DNA of 64,000 nucleotides from Blastobasis lacticolella (Eukaryota > Arthropoda > Insecta > Lepidoptera > Blastobasidae): the NCBI GenBank assembly GCA_905147135.1, contig LR990046.1, positions 17,390,501 to 17,454,500 of the forward strand. Reading direction: 5' to 3'. Below are positions 34,655-45,889 of this stretch, in pieces (positions within the stretch are counted from its first letter, which is position 1; every line of letters begins with the position of its first letter). Made by a program: the position numbers and the translations under genes. Below the pieces are notes generated by a model. It had not been told where the DNA came from. It did not search any database and worked only from the letters and a program-made list of their open reading frames with translations.

Positions 34655-35412
34655 TTTTATGTCGAAAATCACAATTTAAACCGTTCGACTCGAGGCGGGC
34701 GCACCTGGTTTGTCAGTTTGATATTACCTACACGACTCACGAGTGTCGTAGAGCATAAAAATAACGGATCCCACGAGTATAATTAGAGCCCCGATCGGCA
34801 ATCAGCTGTTTCATTGTTAGCAATTTTGTATTAAAGCACTATAGGACTGGCATGTTCATTATGTATAAAAGTCCTTAAATAAATGATTAAAAAAAATAAA
34901 GCCACAATTTCCTATTTTTTTAGTGAGGCAAACGAGCATGTGGGTGACCCAATGGAAGGTTTTTTTAATGTTATACGGCGGACAAACAGGCAAGCGGGCC
35001 ACCTGATGGAAAGTGGTCACTGCCATTATTATTTATTTATTCGTATGGTATTTTAAGTCGTCTAACAAGTGGAAAGTGATCACCTGCAATACCGCTGCCG
35101 GCCTTTGAGATGGTGTAAGTTCGCTCAATTTGCTAATCTTTAGCGGATATTGTAAAAGAACGGAACCCTCCTATAAAAATTTGGCATGTGGCTGGCTGAC
35201 TGATGAGATAATTAATAGCCGAGCTATCGAATGCGATAAGATAAAGTATTACGGTGTTACTCCCAAGTATTCCACGACCATGATCTCACTTCTTTTCTAA
35301 TCGTTTCTTGGGACCAAAATAGTTCAACTGAGCTAATTTATTATTATTATTCCTGTACAGACAGGCAGTTGGAACAACTGATATGTATGTATCGCACTAT
35401 CCTCAGCTTATT
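34655..35412 (+). mobile_element. composite repeat, copy 2 (empty-site copy)
   Basis: Collinear with 17425-18326 and includes a family D block at 34973-35035. At the place where copy 1 carries a family C SINE this copy reads through from a short AT-rich filler to CGTCTAACAAGTGG. Confidence 0.7.
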
Positions 35413-35570
35413 TGAAATTCAAATAAAATCAATAAAATCAAGTGATTCAAGAGGACAACCCGCGAACGAAGTCGCCTCGAGCCAGCTAGTAAATAATATT
35501 TTTCTTTAATACCGAAAATTAGAATAAACCAAAACATGGATAGGATTTTTAAAATATAATAATAATTATC

Positions 35571-35726
35571 TTGGCGTTAATGTCCTGGTTGTTACGCGCG
35601 CGCATCCAGGATTTAGTAGATCAGATAATTACAGTGGAGCGACTGCCGTCTGAGCTCCGTGGCTCTGCATCCAGGGGAAACTGACCAGATAGGATCGTGG
35701 TTACACATTCAGTCGCCTGAATATGC
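35571..35726 (-). mobile_element. SINE family A, truncated
   Basis: Tail and part of the body (GTGGAGCGACTGCC), with a deletion near the tail. Directly followed by another retroposon end. Confidence 0.8.
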
Positions 35727-35804
35727 CTGGGGATGCAGTCTCGACACACATAGCGATCGCAAACTTATCGATTTCGGTCGTTATGTCATAACGATTAGAT
35801 ATAT

Positions 35805-35945
35805 AGATAATATACTCTTTATTGCACACAAAATTACAAGAAAGACAATTTAACAGGTCTCAAATATTGTGGGCAAAGGCGGCTTTATCGCTACTAGCGA
35901 TATTTTCCAGGTAACCCTTGTCTAGATAGAGTAAAAGATAAACAT
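35805..35945 (-). mobile_element. LINE 3' end with conserved hairpin (ATCGCT type)
   Basis: Minus-strand end GCAATAAAGAG; hairpin ATCGCT-ACT-AGCGAT at 35887-35901. Confidence 0.65.
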
Positions 35946-36237
35946 GAGTCAGACAAGCAACAAAAATAGCTTAATCATTTAGGTAAACTCTTATATTATA
36001 AGCTAATAATTTTACACCTACATACATTAGTATATACACACTATAGATAATATACGTACATATTAATATGATAAATTGGTCGGCAGAGGACAATGTCAAC
36101 TAATTGCAAACGGAGAGAAGAGAGGCATGCAACTTGGTTTTAAAAGTTGCAAGTGATTCGATTGTATCAGTATTCCGGAGTCTGTAGATTCGAAGCTATC
36201 GATAAAGATCGGTAGCTTAGCGAATTCAGCTGTCAAT

Positions 36238-36370
36238 AAACAGATGTTTATTTATTCATATTTATATGTATCGTCACAACAATCCAATATTGAAATCAAA
36301 TGTTTTGACAATATTATTATAACGACTGATACAGGTAGAAATCAACATGACATTTAGAATATCTTTGTCT
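36238..36370. repeat. repeat shared with the 3' flank of the six-cysteine gene
   Basis: Collinear with 32908-33100: CAGATGTTTATTT start, single hairpin-arm equivalent, then GACTGATACAGGTAGAAATC and the ACATGACATT.AGAATATCTTT block. It lies directly downstream of the acyl-CoA synthetase stop codon. Confidence 0.7.
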
Positions 36371-36408
36371 TTGCTTTGCTTGCTCTCACGCTTTTTGTTT
36401 CTACGGGC

Positions 36409-36514
36409 CTACGGGGGCCACTGAAACGGCAAGGACTCGATCATTTCTTTTAGTCTATATTTTTGTATTTTGCCAGACGCTGTTTTCGGGAACTCATCTG
36501 TTTCTTTCAGTAAT
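36409..36514 (-). CDS. acyl-CoA synthetase family, C-terminal exon (partial)
   Basis: Minus-strand exon after the acceptor CTTCTGTTTCAG. It reads [20 protein letters not shown] then [14 protein letters not shown] and [18 protein letters not shown] is the A10 motif of the ANL superfamily of AMP-forming synthetases, whose Lys completes the adenylation site. The spacing and sequence suit a medium/long-chain acyl-CoA ligase of the ACSF2 or 4-coumarate/luciferase-like type. The exon is entered in phase 2 (one base completes the preceding codon). Upstream exons should lie at higher coordinates on this strand; I could not identify any in the window, so the intron is long or the exon is an isolated remnant. 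Confidence 0.75.
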
Positions 36515-36519
36515 CTGAA

Positions 36520-37236
36520 ACAGAAGAACAGTTTATTTATTTATTAATTTATTTGGCAGATCATCAGCTTATCAAACAAATCAGTATGGTAACTTAATGG
36601 TAAAAAACTGTTAGCTAATAATAAACCTTCACTAATAGATCTAGAATAGTTTATAAACTTAGCGTAGGTAGATAGCCGAGGCAAATTCCGTAGGCACACG
36701 AAATATCAAATGAAATGATAAAAAAGTAGGAAATATTTAGCACTTAAATAACAAATTAGCAATCAAATGACAGAACAAAATACCCACCCAATACTTACTG
36801 CTCAAAGAATACGTATTAGCAATTTACGCGCTGCGTGAACGGTCATATTAAAAACATCAAGATCAACGCTCTTCAAGAATCAAGAACTTCTATTAGTACG
36901 ACCATCTTGCAGTCATAGGCATATCGATACCATAGTAAAAAAAATCTCCACTGAGAGATGAAAACATCTTTCAATAGACTAGCGAGTAATAATTAAAGAA
37001 CTAAAGTGTCGCTACTGTTTGTTTCAACATTTAGTACCTGAGAAGTGTGGCGCTGTTGTCTCTAGCCTAGCTATATACTTAACCAATGTTTGTAGTTCCG
37101 CTGATAACCACGGACTATATTGACATAACGCTGTCTAAACTATACTTATGTCGCTGATAGGAGCAGAATACGCCTAGAAATAAATAGGTAAATCTGCTTG
37201 TGAGTTGCTATTAAATAATAATAAATAATAAATAAT
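36520..37236. other. intron or intergenic, no exon found
   Basis: Upstream of the synthetase exon. A consensus donor on the minus strand (GAGCA|GTAAGTATT at about 36803) has no synthetase-like coding sequence next to it. Confidence 0.35.
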
Positions 37237-37474
37237 CGTGGACAAATTCACACAGCGCCATCTAGCCCCAAAGTAAGCAAAGCTTGTGTTATGGGTGCTA
37301 GATAACTGATAAACTACTTATATACTTTTAAATACATACTTATTATACATAGAACACCCAGACCCGTTACAGAAATTAAAATTCATCATTTCAATTTCTG
37401 CCCGGCCGGGAATCGAACCCGGGACCTCTTGCGTGTCAAAACGGCATGTTGACCACTGAACCACTCAAGTCGTC
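37237..37474 (-). mobile_element. SINE family B, full length
   Basis: Left end GGACAAATTCACACAGCGCC, right end with the reverse B box GGGAATCGAACCCGGGACC and A box CTGAACCACTC. Well preserved. Confidence 0.88.
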
Positions 37475-37653
37475 AAAATAATAAAACAAATTACCTTTTG
37501 TAGTGAGCGGGCGACCACTATTTGTAATACAGGTTTCTGGTCTCACCAGGTACCGAACCTTTATTTTAAACCCTCGTTTTCCTCCTTCATATGGATACAT
37601 TTTTAGGCCAATGCGGTCACAAAATGCGAACGACATAGGTACTTACATACAAT

Positions 37654-37994
37654 TCTTCATCTTGGCATTAATGTCCCGGTTGTGCTCTCGCGCACGAGGG
37701 CCCGGGGTCCGTCTTGACCATTATCCAGGATTTGGCAGGTCAGGTAATTATAGTGGAGCGACTGCCATCTGACCTCATGGGAACCTGACCATATTGGATC
37801 ATGGTTACACATCCAGTCGCCTGAATGTGCAGGTTTCATCACGATGTTTACCCTCGCCGTAAGAGCATCGGTTAGTATTCAACTAATGTACATCACTTGG
37901 AAAACAGTCATTGGTACATGGTTGGAGAGGGATTCGAACCCGGGACCTCTGGCTTACGAGACGGATACTTTAACCACTCGGCCACCGACGCTCT
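37654..37994 (-). mobile_element. SINE family A, full length, with target duplication
   Basis: Complete tail-to-head copy with B box GGATTCGAACCCGGGACC. Flanked by CATACAAT at 37646-37653 and 37995-38002. Confidence 0.9.
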
Positions 37995-38539
37995 CATACA
38001 ATCAGACATAAATTCAAGTTGGAGCCTTTCAGAAAAAAAAATAGACGCCTTTTTTACTTTTTAAACAGAATAGTTTTAACAAATGTCACTACACCACAGT
38101 CTTTAAGACTTATCACACGGCGTCTAATGTTCGAAGGAGCAATGTTCGGAAAGAAGACTAAACCCCATTTGTAAATTCGATGCAAAAAAGACAAATTTGT
38201 TTGCCTTCGTCAACAGGATATACGGTAACCTTTGTGTCATTGAAATTGAAATATTATATTGCAATATTTAAGGACACCGTATTGGGTTTGAACTCTGATG
38301 ACGGAGTGGTATGGTCCTAAGGTAACTTCTTCAATATATACATTCGAGGGCTGCTAAGAAAATGATAAAGCTTAATTTTGAATGTTTTATTTTTCAATTT
38401 AAACATTATTGGTCCGTGTTTCCTTTAAAGTGCTCCCCTCCTCTATTTACACCTCATCAAGACAGATCTGTTAGTAGGTAAGAAAATGACACTTTCCGAA
38501 GTCCTAGAAAGTTGAAATTTAGACATCATAAAAATCCAT
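37995..38539. other. spacer, nothing recognised
   Basis: AT-rich sequence without a supported feature. Confidence 0.4.
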
Positions 38540-38551
38540 AAGCGTTTACAT

Positions 38552-38833
38552 CATCATCATCATCATCATCATCATCACAGCCCATAACAGTCCACTGCAG
38601 GACTTAAGGCCTCTCCCACGAAAGGGAAGGTTATTGCCATAATCTCCACGCTTGGCAGGCGGGTTGGAGATCGCAGTATTGTAAATATAACAATGGAAAA
38701 CGCTGCTGCCCATTTTCCAGCCTACGGAGACTCTAGATCTTTTGCCTCGAAAACATTAGTCGCCTTGTACGACACCCACGAGTGTAAGGGGTTGGTGCTA
38801 TTCTACTCTGCCGGACACCACTCGGCACACCAC
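38552..38833 (-). mobile_element. SINE-like family C, full length, with 12-bp target duplication
   Basis: On the minus strand it starts GTGGTGTGCCGAGTGGTGTC and ends in a long (ATG)n tract (38577-38552). Exact duplication AAGCGTTTACAT at 38540-38551 and 38834-38845. The start resembles a tRNA A box (TGCCGAGTGG); a B box is not convincing. Confidence 0.88.
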
Positions 38834-38845
38834 AAGCGTTTACAT

Positions 38846-39235
38846 ATGTTAAGGTAACTTTAGAACAATTAAATGCTAAACTAAAACAAAGTAGGTACAA
38901 ATACAATAAATAATTTACTAATCAGGCTAGAAATAAGTAAGGCTTCCACTGTAGGTTCATTTATTGAGGTTAGGTAACATGGTTACAACAACAAAAAGAT
39001 ATGTAATGCCACCAAGAACATGTCATACAAAATTGGTTGGCCAAGCCTCGTAAGCTTTTCTGTGATGAAGTTATCCATAGTGCCTCCATTGCCTGTACTC
39101 CACTGCCTACCGTATGACCAAAGAGTTATTTATTTCCGCTAGGTGTAGTCGTAAGTTTATGCGTGTAGTTTGTGTTCAAGAATGCACAGCACTTTGTGTT
39201 GTGTTCTTCATAGAACTCCATTATATTATAGACTA
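38846..39235. other. spacer, nothing recognised
   Basis: No coding signal or repeat family seen. Confidence 0.4.
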
Positions 39236-39520
39236 ATGGACCCGGTGCGACTTCGTTTGCGTACACCTACTTTACCCCTACCTACTCTTTTTTTTCTTGC
39301 TTATATAAATCTTCCTCTTGAATTACTCTATCGTTGAAAACCGCATTAAAATCTGTGGCGTAGTTTAAGAGATCTAAGCGCACAAGAGGTATATTAGAGG
39401 TCTCTTCAGAGGCGGGCAACGCATCAGTGACTCCCCTGGTGTTGCTGATGTCCATAGGCGGCGGTGACCACTTTCCATCAGGTGGCCCGCTTGCCTGTTT
39501 GTCTGCCGTATAAAATAAAA
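39236..39520. repeat. GGACCCGGCGCGAC repeat joined to a family D repeat
   Basis: 39236-39375 is a plus-strand copy of the GGACCCGG repeat, broken at AGATCTAAGCGCA. From 39378 a minus-strand family D copy follows (GTGACCACTTTCCATCAGGT to GCCTGTTTGTCTGCCG). Its translation shares 30-odd residues with the copy at 49355. Confidence 0.7.
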
Positions 39521-39788
39521 AAAATAAAAAAATTAAAAAAAACATAGATACAGGCAGGACATAGGGACAGCGGCGGGACTGTGAGGACTAAGATAAAACG
39601 CCTCATGACCGTGTGATGTCTATCGCGGTGTTCGGTGATAGCAATGTAGGTACTGAAGTACATTATTGCTACAAGCAATCTCTTCAAGGCAATCTATTGC
39701 ACATTTTTTTGTATTTTGTATAAGGAAATTGAAAAAGCAGGGTTAGCTAAACGGTTGTTATTTATAAAACCAGCACGGAAAGTAAATA

Positions 39789-40057
39789 AAATCATCTTGG
39801 CGTTAATTTCCCGGTGGTGATATCGCGCACGAGGGCCCAGGGTCTACCTTAACCATGATCCAAAATTTGGCATGGTCAGGTAATTACAGTGGAGCGACTG
39901 CCATCTGACCTCCAGGGGAACATGACCAGATTGGGTCATGGTTACACATCCAGTCGCCTGAATGTGCAGGTTTCATCACGATGTTCTCCCTCACCGTAAA
40001 AGCATCGGTTAGTATTCAACTAATGTACATAACTCAGAAAACAGTCATTGGTACATT
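39789..40057 (-). mobile_element. SINE family A, head missing
   Basis: Tail and body to GTCATTGGTACATT. A short family A scrap also lies at 40478-40548 on the plus strand. Confidence 0.85.
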
Positions 40058-40796
40058 GCAAAATGCGAAAGTAATTGTTTATTGGATATTGCATGTTTGT
40101 TTGTTCAGTTAGACCGCTGACTAGGCGTGAGCGATGCGAAGGCTGCGCGGTGAAACAAACAGCACTGAAAGTACTAGGTACAAATGCACTAACTGCAGTA
40201 ATTATTGGAATGCCAAATGCCATTTCATGGCTCGCCAAAAGTGCTATAAGCGTTCCATGCTAGGTTGTAAAATAGCAGTGGTCAGGTTAAATCCAGAGTT
40301 CTCGCTCGATTGCACTCAGAATGATTAACTATTGGCGCTATGCCATGAATGTTCAAAACTTTACTTGGCAAAGCTAAAGGAACGATAGCAGTCTAGGTGG
40401 ACCATCTGTTCGCTTAACTTAATAAGGTAAAACGAGCTGTACTTTACCGCCGTTTACCATGCTTACGTTCCTTATGGGTCGCGGAGGTCAGATGGCAATC
40501 GGTCCACTGTAATTATCTGATATGCCAAATCCTGGTTCATGGTTAGGGCTGTCACAAATTGCTGTCCGTCTGTCACAAAGTGTCACAGCTAAACCGTTGA
40601 AGCTACAGTGTTCATGTTTGCACCAAATATGTGTCTTGCCGGCCCAAAGCCCGGTCAAGTATTAAAATATTTCAGGAAGGGGCACAAGTTATGAGGGAGG
40701 GGTCTTGAAAAAAATTACCAGAACGTGTGAGGTAGGTACAAGCTTGTCATATATTATAGGACTCTAAAATGTACAGTTTGTTAACATACCGGTTTA

Positions 40797-40967
40797 CCAC
40801 GCAGAAACGAAATTGAAATCATGAATTTTAATTTTTGTTACGGGTCTGGGTGTTATACGTATAATAAGTATGTATTTTAAAAATATATAAGTAGTTTATC
40901 AGTTTCCTGGCATCCATAACACAAGCTTTGCTTACTTTGGGGCTAGATGGCGCTGTGTGAATTGTCC
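40797..40967 (+). mobile_element. SINE family B, head truncated
   Basis: Starts just after the B box (CACGCAGAAACGAAATTGAA) and ends GGGGCTAGATGGCGCTGTGT. Confidence 0.82.
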
Positions 40968-41339
40968 AAGCATATTTTATTTATTTATTTATCATAAAAT
41001 ACATATTTATAAAGTTAACAGACGCTCCAATTCGATAGGGATACCTCTCATAACTAAGAATGGCTCAAGGATTTAAAATAACCATACATAATCTAGCTAG
41101 GCAATTGTTTGTAACAATCTAGTGTTCTTAACCAAAGTGGGCAGCAACAAATTGAATTGGAACTACTCACAAGCACCGGGCCAAGGCGAAACGTGTGCGT
41201 AAATTCTCAATTGCTGCTCTAGTAGTTTCTTCTACTATGTTGACTATCATACGTAGTATGTTATATAATACAAAGATATTCCTTTACCTACCTTGTTGAG
41301 TACGTGTTTTATCGGACACTTGTATTTATTTATTTATTT

Positions 41340-41800
41340 TATTTAACCATTTATTGTACACAAGATTGTTACAAAAAGTATATTACATAATATATAAGAC
41401 ACAACAGGCCAACTTATTTCTATAAAGAAATTTCTTCCAGCAGGCCTACAGCAGAGAGATCGTGATAATTAAATGCAGTAAAGACGTGCACAGTAGCAAA
41501 AACAAAATAATGATGCTTAACTAATACAATACATAAATAAATACATACCTATATACCTACATTGAAAACAAATACATATACATACATACATACAAATACA
41601 TATACACATACTTACATATCTTAGACAGATAGAGAAACCTTGTCTAGTTCTCTAGAAACTAGCTTAGGTAGGTACGAAGTATAGAATGAATGAAAGAACA
41701 TTTTATTGCATAATTACAGGTTAGTCGGTACATGTCGGTAGCAACAGAGAAAACAACAGGCGGCCTTATCGCTTAAAGCGATTTCTTCCAGGCAACATTT
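41340..41800 (-). mobile_element. two LINE 3' ends with conserved hairpins
   Basis: First end at 41340-41470 with hairpin ATTTCT-ATAA-AGAAAT (41416-41431). Second end at 41695-41800 with hairpin ATCGCT-TAA-AGCGAT (41768-41782). Both are followed on the plus strand by TTCTTCCAG. The intervening sequence is rich in CATA repeats. Confidence 0.65.
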
Positions 41801-41829
41801 CTAGCTATATTTTAATAAATAATTTTAAT

Positions 41830-42160
41830 TTTAAGAGAGGTAGGACATTGCGGGGTATCCCGTTCGAATTGGAGCCGCCCGACTGGGGAAGTACCTCCAC
41901 CTTACAGAATACCGCAGCTAAACAATACTCTTTTAAATAGTATTGTGTTTCTGCCGGTGAGTAAGGTCTCCAGGCTCCATGGGGTGGGAATTTGGGGAAC
42001 CGTGGCTTTGGCAGTGGAGGGGCATTTGTCTTTTTGCTGTCAGATCAACGTGTTATAGAGGTGGGCAACGCACTGGCGATACTCTTGGTGTTGCTAATGT
42101 CTATAGGCAGTGGTGACTACTTCCCATCAGGTAGCCCGCTTGCCTGTTAGCCTACAGTAT
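41830..42160 (-). repeat. family D repeat, long form
   Basis: Inverted relative to 55676-56010. Shared blocks include TTCGAATTGGAGCCGCCCGA, GGAAGTACCTCCACCTTACA and GTGGCTTTGGCAGTGGAG, then the GCCTGTT end. The class is unknown; no TIRs seen. Confidence 0.75.
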
Positions 42161-42168
42161 GTCATAAA

Positions 42169-42410
42169 AAAAAACGTGGACAAATTTACACAGCGCCATC
42201 TAGCTCCGTACTGAGCATAGCTTGTACTATGGGTGCTAGATAACTGATACACTACTTAAATAATTTTTAAATACATACTTATTATACATAGAACACCCAG
42301 ACCCGTAACAGAAATTAAAATTCATGATTTCAATTTCTGCCTGGCCGGGAATCGAACCCGGGACCTCTTGCGTGACCGACCAGCATGTTGACCACTGAAC
42401 AACCCAGGAC
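42169..42410 (-). mobile_element. SINE family B, full length, with 8-bp target duplication
   Basis: Inserted at the end of a family D repeat. GTCATAAA at 42161-42168 and 42411-42418. Reverse B box GGAATCGAACCCGGGACC. Confidence 0.88.
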
Positions 42411-42419
42411 GTCATAAAT

Positions 42420-43382
42420 AATAATAATAGATAGCTTTATTTTAATAGATTTGCAGGAGAAATCAATCATCCCGCCCATTCTTTAAACGGGTTTTTTTAT
42501 CCGGAAGATATGATCTATATGCCAGTTTAAACAGATAGACGCGAAAAGCGACTTGATTTTATATTATGTAAGATAAATTATCGTTAATACATAGTACATG
42601 GACACACGATGTCAATTAAACCTTATGTCTATAGGCAGCGGTGACCACTTTCCAGCAGGTGGCCCGCTTGCCTGTTTGCTTACTGTATAACATAAAAATA
42701 AAACCGCTTTCCGTTGTGGGTCAAAGTAACCAAACTCAACACACATAAGTACGAAGCAAAATCAACCCCCTAACCTACCCCCTAATATACCTACTTACGA
42801 CGTCGTATTAAACTAATAGTAGAAATGGTGGGGAGGGCGTTTTTTTATTTTGAGGTACGATTGTGGTCGTCGTTGGTCAACTGATGGCCTCTACTGCTAG
42901 CAGGCGAGCCGACCTTAGTCGGGCATCTGAAAAGAGACTTTATTCTATACTACGTAAGGATTAGTATCAACAGTCTAGCCGCCTCCTAGATCGGCCTCAG
43001 TATCGTATATAGACGCCTTGACGGATGCCCTTCTCAAAACAGTCTAAAATTAATTACTTTACTAGCTAGAGAAAAGACAACTTAGGTACTTCATTGACAT
43101 AGACATAGACAGTACTTTATTCAGATCATCATTACATCTTTAACCTAAGGTGAGTAAAGCAAATTATAATTATAGAAAAATTACGTAAGACCAGCCAGTG
43201 ACGTAATGGAAACCAAAATGGACCAGTCTCAATGCTGTGAGGGCTCATGCCTGTTCCAGCCCTGGATTTCAGAAAGCCCATGCATCCAACGCGCGAACGA
43301 TTAAAGATATTATTTAATTATCTTTAACATTAAAACAAATGTGCAATGCTTTTTACTGGTTATTTCAAAAATATATTAACAC
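42420..43382. other. repeat debris
   Basis: 42600-42690 is a short family D copy (minus). 43094-43200 is a LINE end with the (GACATA)n tail. No host gene was recognised. Confidence 0.45.
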
Positions 43383-43660
43383 ATTACTAATGACCAGAAG
43401 GCTGGCCTCTATTGGGACAGCGTATAAGCCTCGCCATCCAGCGGGGCAACACGGCCAGCCTTCTGGGGACATTTCCGCATTCAGGGGACTTGGGGCCAAT
43501 TATTTACCTATTTAAGTAATTTTAAGATTTTTATTTAAAGGTAGTTTTAGTATATAATCATATATTGTTTGTGTATTATGTTAAAGTTGTATAATATTTT
43601 TTTATTACAAAAAATAGATAAATGTGAATTACAAAGCTTAATAAATATTTATCTATTTAT
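43383..43660 (+). mobile_element. LINE 3' end
   Basis: Reads RRLASIGTAYKPRHPAGQHG then QPSGDISAFRGLG, the familiar C-terminal tail of jockey-type ORFs, with an AT-rich UTR ending in TTTAT repeats. 5'-truncated. Confidence 0.65.
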
Positions 43661-44009
43661 TTGTTCTTAGGAAAAGCAACGGCAGAAAGAAACTAACTTT
43701 TGTAAGCTATCTCAGTAGGTTGTAAATTAATAGACCGATTTAAACAATTTAACGTTATATATTTTAAAGGATTGATCGATGTACAACACAAACGCAATTC
43801 TACCTATTCGCGATTCTACACAATATGGATTCCGCACAACTGACATTCAACACATTATTTTTTCCACACAGTCTTCAGTTATACACAAACGCGTTTCTTC
43901 CTGTTCGCGATTCTACACAATATTAATTCTACACAACTGCAGCCATTCAACAGATTCGCTATTCCACATGTTTTGTCAACGGGAACCCGGGACTGGCTGA
44001 CTTAAATCT

Positions 44010-44140
44010 GGACCTAAGTTTAGTGGAACCAGTAAAGGTTGACCAAGGTCAACCCTATTTAACAAACCTGGTCCAATGGTTTGTTGGTTGACTGGGGTTG
44101 ACCTTGGTCAACCTTTACTAGGTCGACTAAACTTAGGCCC
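44010..44140. repeat. inner palindrome of the foldback element
   Basis: GGACCTAAGTTTAGTGGAAC onward (44010-44056) pairs with 44094-44140 (GGGGTTGACCTTGGTCAACC to GACTAAACTTAGGCCC). Each arm itself contains the palindrome GTTGACCAAGGTCAAC. Confidence 0.8.
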
Positions 44141-44487
44141 TGGTCTTTTCTTATTTTTCATTTTTTTTTTATTAATCTTGACCGAATTGTTTCACATCAT
44201 ATTCTAATCAAGACAGGCTCACTCAAATTAAATTGACAAATGTATCAATGCAATAATATCTAAATGTACCTGTGGGTTTCTTGCCGTTTCTGTTTCCTAC
44301 AGGTGGTCATTTTCCTGACTGAAGCGGCATACTGACAGACAGACGACATTCTTTTTACTTATTTGTTTCGAGCTCAGGGGGCGACGCGGGTAGGCCGGCT
44401 GATGCTCCCTTAACTTCCCTTTGTTTTCCGTTACATTTTTGACTTTTGAAAAGAGTTCAATTAACGTAATCCTAATTCAATAAATAC

Positions 44488-44632
44488 TTTTTCATTTTCA
44501 TTTTCCTTTTAATTTTAATTTTAATTTTAATTTTAATTTTCATTTTCATTTTCATTTTAATTTTAATTTTAATTTTCATTTTCATTTTCATTTTCATTTT
44601 CATTTTCATTTTCATTTTCATTTTCATTATAT
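44488..44632. repeat. (ATTTTC)n/(ATTTTA)n hexanucleotide array
   Basis: About 24 hexamers in blocks of ATTTTC and ATTTTA, inside the foldback element. Confidence 0.95.
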
Positions 44633-44827
44633 AGGCCCTGGTCATGTTCTACGCTTAGGTTTTAATACACCCGTTCTCAGGGTGCCCAGCGTTGAAGAAT
44701 GTGTGAATGGCAGTCCAGGGTCCTCAGCGTTGACCAGGTTAGTTGGATCAGAGTTATTATGAGACTTCTAGTTTGGTCTGTTAGTGTAAATTAACAATAC
44801 ACTAATGGGCCACCTGCCCTTAAAAAC

Positions 44828-45148
44828 ATGGATGGCCTAGTGGTTATAGTATCCGATTCGTAAGCGAAAAGGAGCCGGGTTTGAATCCCACTGGGGCCAT
44901 GTACCAATGACTCTTTTTTGAGTTATGTCCATTAGTTGAATACTAACCGATGCCCTTAGGGGGAGAGGTGACCGAATGTGTAGGTAACCATGATCCAATT
45001 TGTTCAGGTTCCTGTGGTAACAGGTCAGATGGCAGTCGCTCCACTGTAATTACTTGATCTGCCAATCCCGGATCATGGTCAACGCAGACCCCGGGCCCTC
45101 ATAGGCGACAAGACAACCGGCACATTAACGCCAATATGATGAGATGAT
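44828..45148 (+). mobile_element. SINE family A nested in the foldback element
   Basis: Head with A box TGGCCTAGTGGTTATAG and B box GGTTTGAATCCC, tail ACATTAACGCCAATATGATG. Lies immediately inside the right arm. Confidence 0.9.
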
Positions 45149-45379
45149 TTAAAATATGTAACGAATATGTGGAATAGCTAATCTGTTGAATAGCTGCAGT
45201 TGTGTGGAATTAATATTGTGTAGAATCGCGAACAGGAAGAAACGCGTTTGTGTATAATTGAAGACTGTGTGGAATAAATAATGTGTTGAATGGCAGATGT
45301 GCGGAATCCATATTGTGTAGAATCGCGAATAGGTAGAATTGCGTTTGTGTTGTACATCGATCAATCCATTTTAAATAAA

Positions 45380-45889
45380 ACCAACTTATTACTTTTTACA
45401 AATATTATTTTGGTATAAAAACACAATCAGATCACAGAGGTTCTATACAAGTGCTCGCTCTCAACGTCTACGAAAGACTGCCTTTGTCTCCATATCCCCA
45501 CTATAATATACCTTAAAACTATCGAACCTTACACTTTGCTGTACTCCACCAAAATAACTCTAGCCCACATACCGACCGATTTCTGATATTCCAGGAGCAG
45601 GCATTGAGCTTGAACAGGGATACTATATAAATCCATATGAAGGTATCACCAGTAATTATAGTGAATTAAGGCGTTCAACTCATTCGTTGGATACATTACG
45701 CTTAACTAAGGGCAATTAACCCAGTTAATAAATTACAGCCAACTGCGCCATGTGGTGTCGTAATTGTGTGATGGGATATTTTTTTGTTCAAGCAGAGGAT
45801 GCAGAATATGCGACTAACCTCACAGCAAGGTCAATAAACTTATTTAGAATGGTCTGTTGTTGTTGTTGTTGATTTGACTAAAAGTAGTT
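45380..45889. other. spacer, nothing recognised
   Basis: A short (TGT)n run near 45856 only. Confidence 0.4.

Larger units (their letters stand above)
43769..45367. mobile_element. foldback element with ~200-bp inverted repeats
   Basis: 43769-43968 and about 45168-45367 are near-perfect reverse complements (outer end GGATTGATCGATGTACAACA). Each arm is built of repeated CGCGATTCTACACAATAT units. The exact 8-bp target duplication ATTTTAAA lies at 43761-43768 and 45368-45375. No transposase was seen. The interior holds a second palindrome, a hexanucleotide array and a SINE. An 8-bp duplication fits hAT, P or Merlin-type enzymes; the terminal sequence does not settle which. Confidence 0.85.

Noticed and set aside
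37436..37636. Minus-strand frame between two SINEs with a donor-like AAAGGTAATTTG
   Set aside because: No match to the synthetase expected on this strand, and part of the frame is SINE; too weak to call an exon.
37900..37994. tRNA-like sequences (A and B boxes), here and in the other family A and B copies
   Set aside because: They are the heads of SINEs, without a complete cloverleaf; not counted as tRNA genes.
38552..38577. (CAT)n run considered as an independent microsatellite
   Set aside because: It is the tail of a family C SINE, shown by the flanking 12-bp target duplication.
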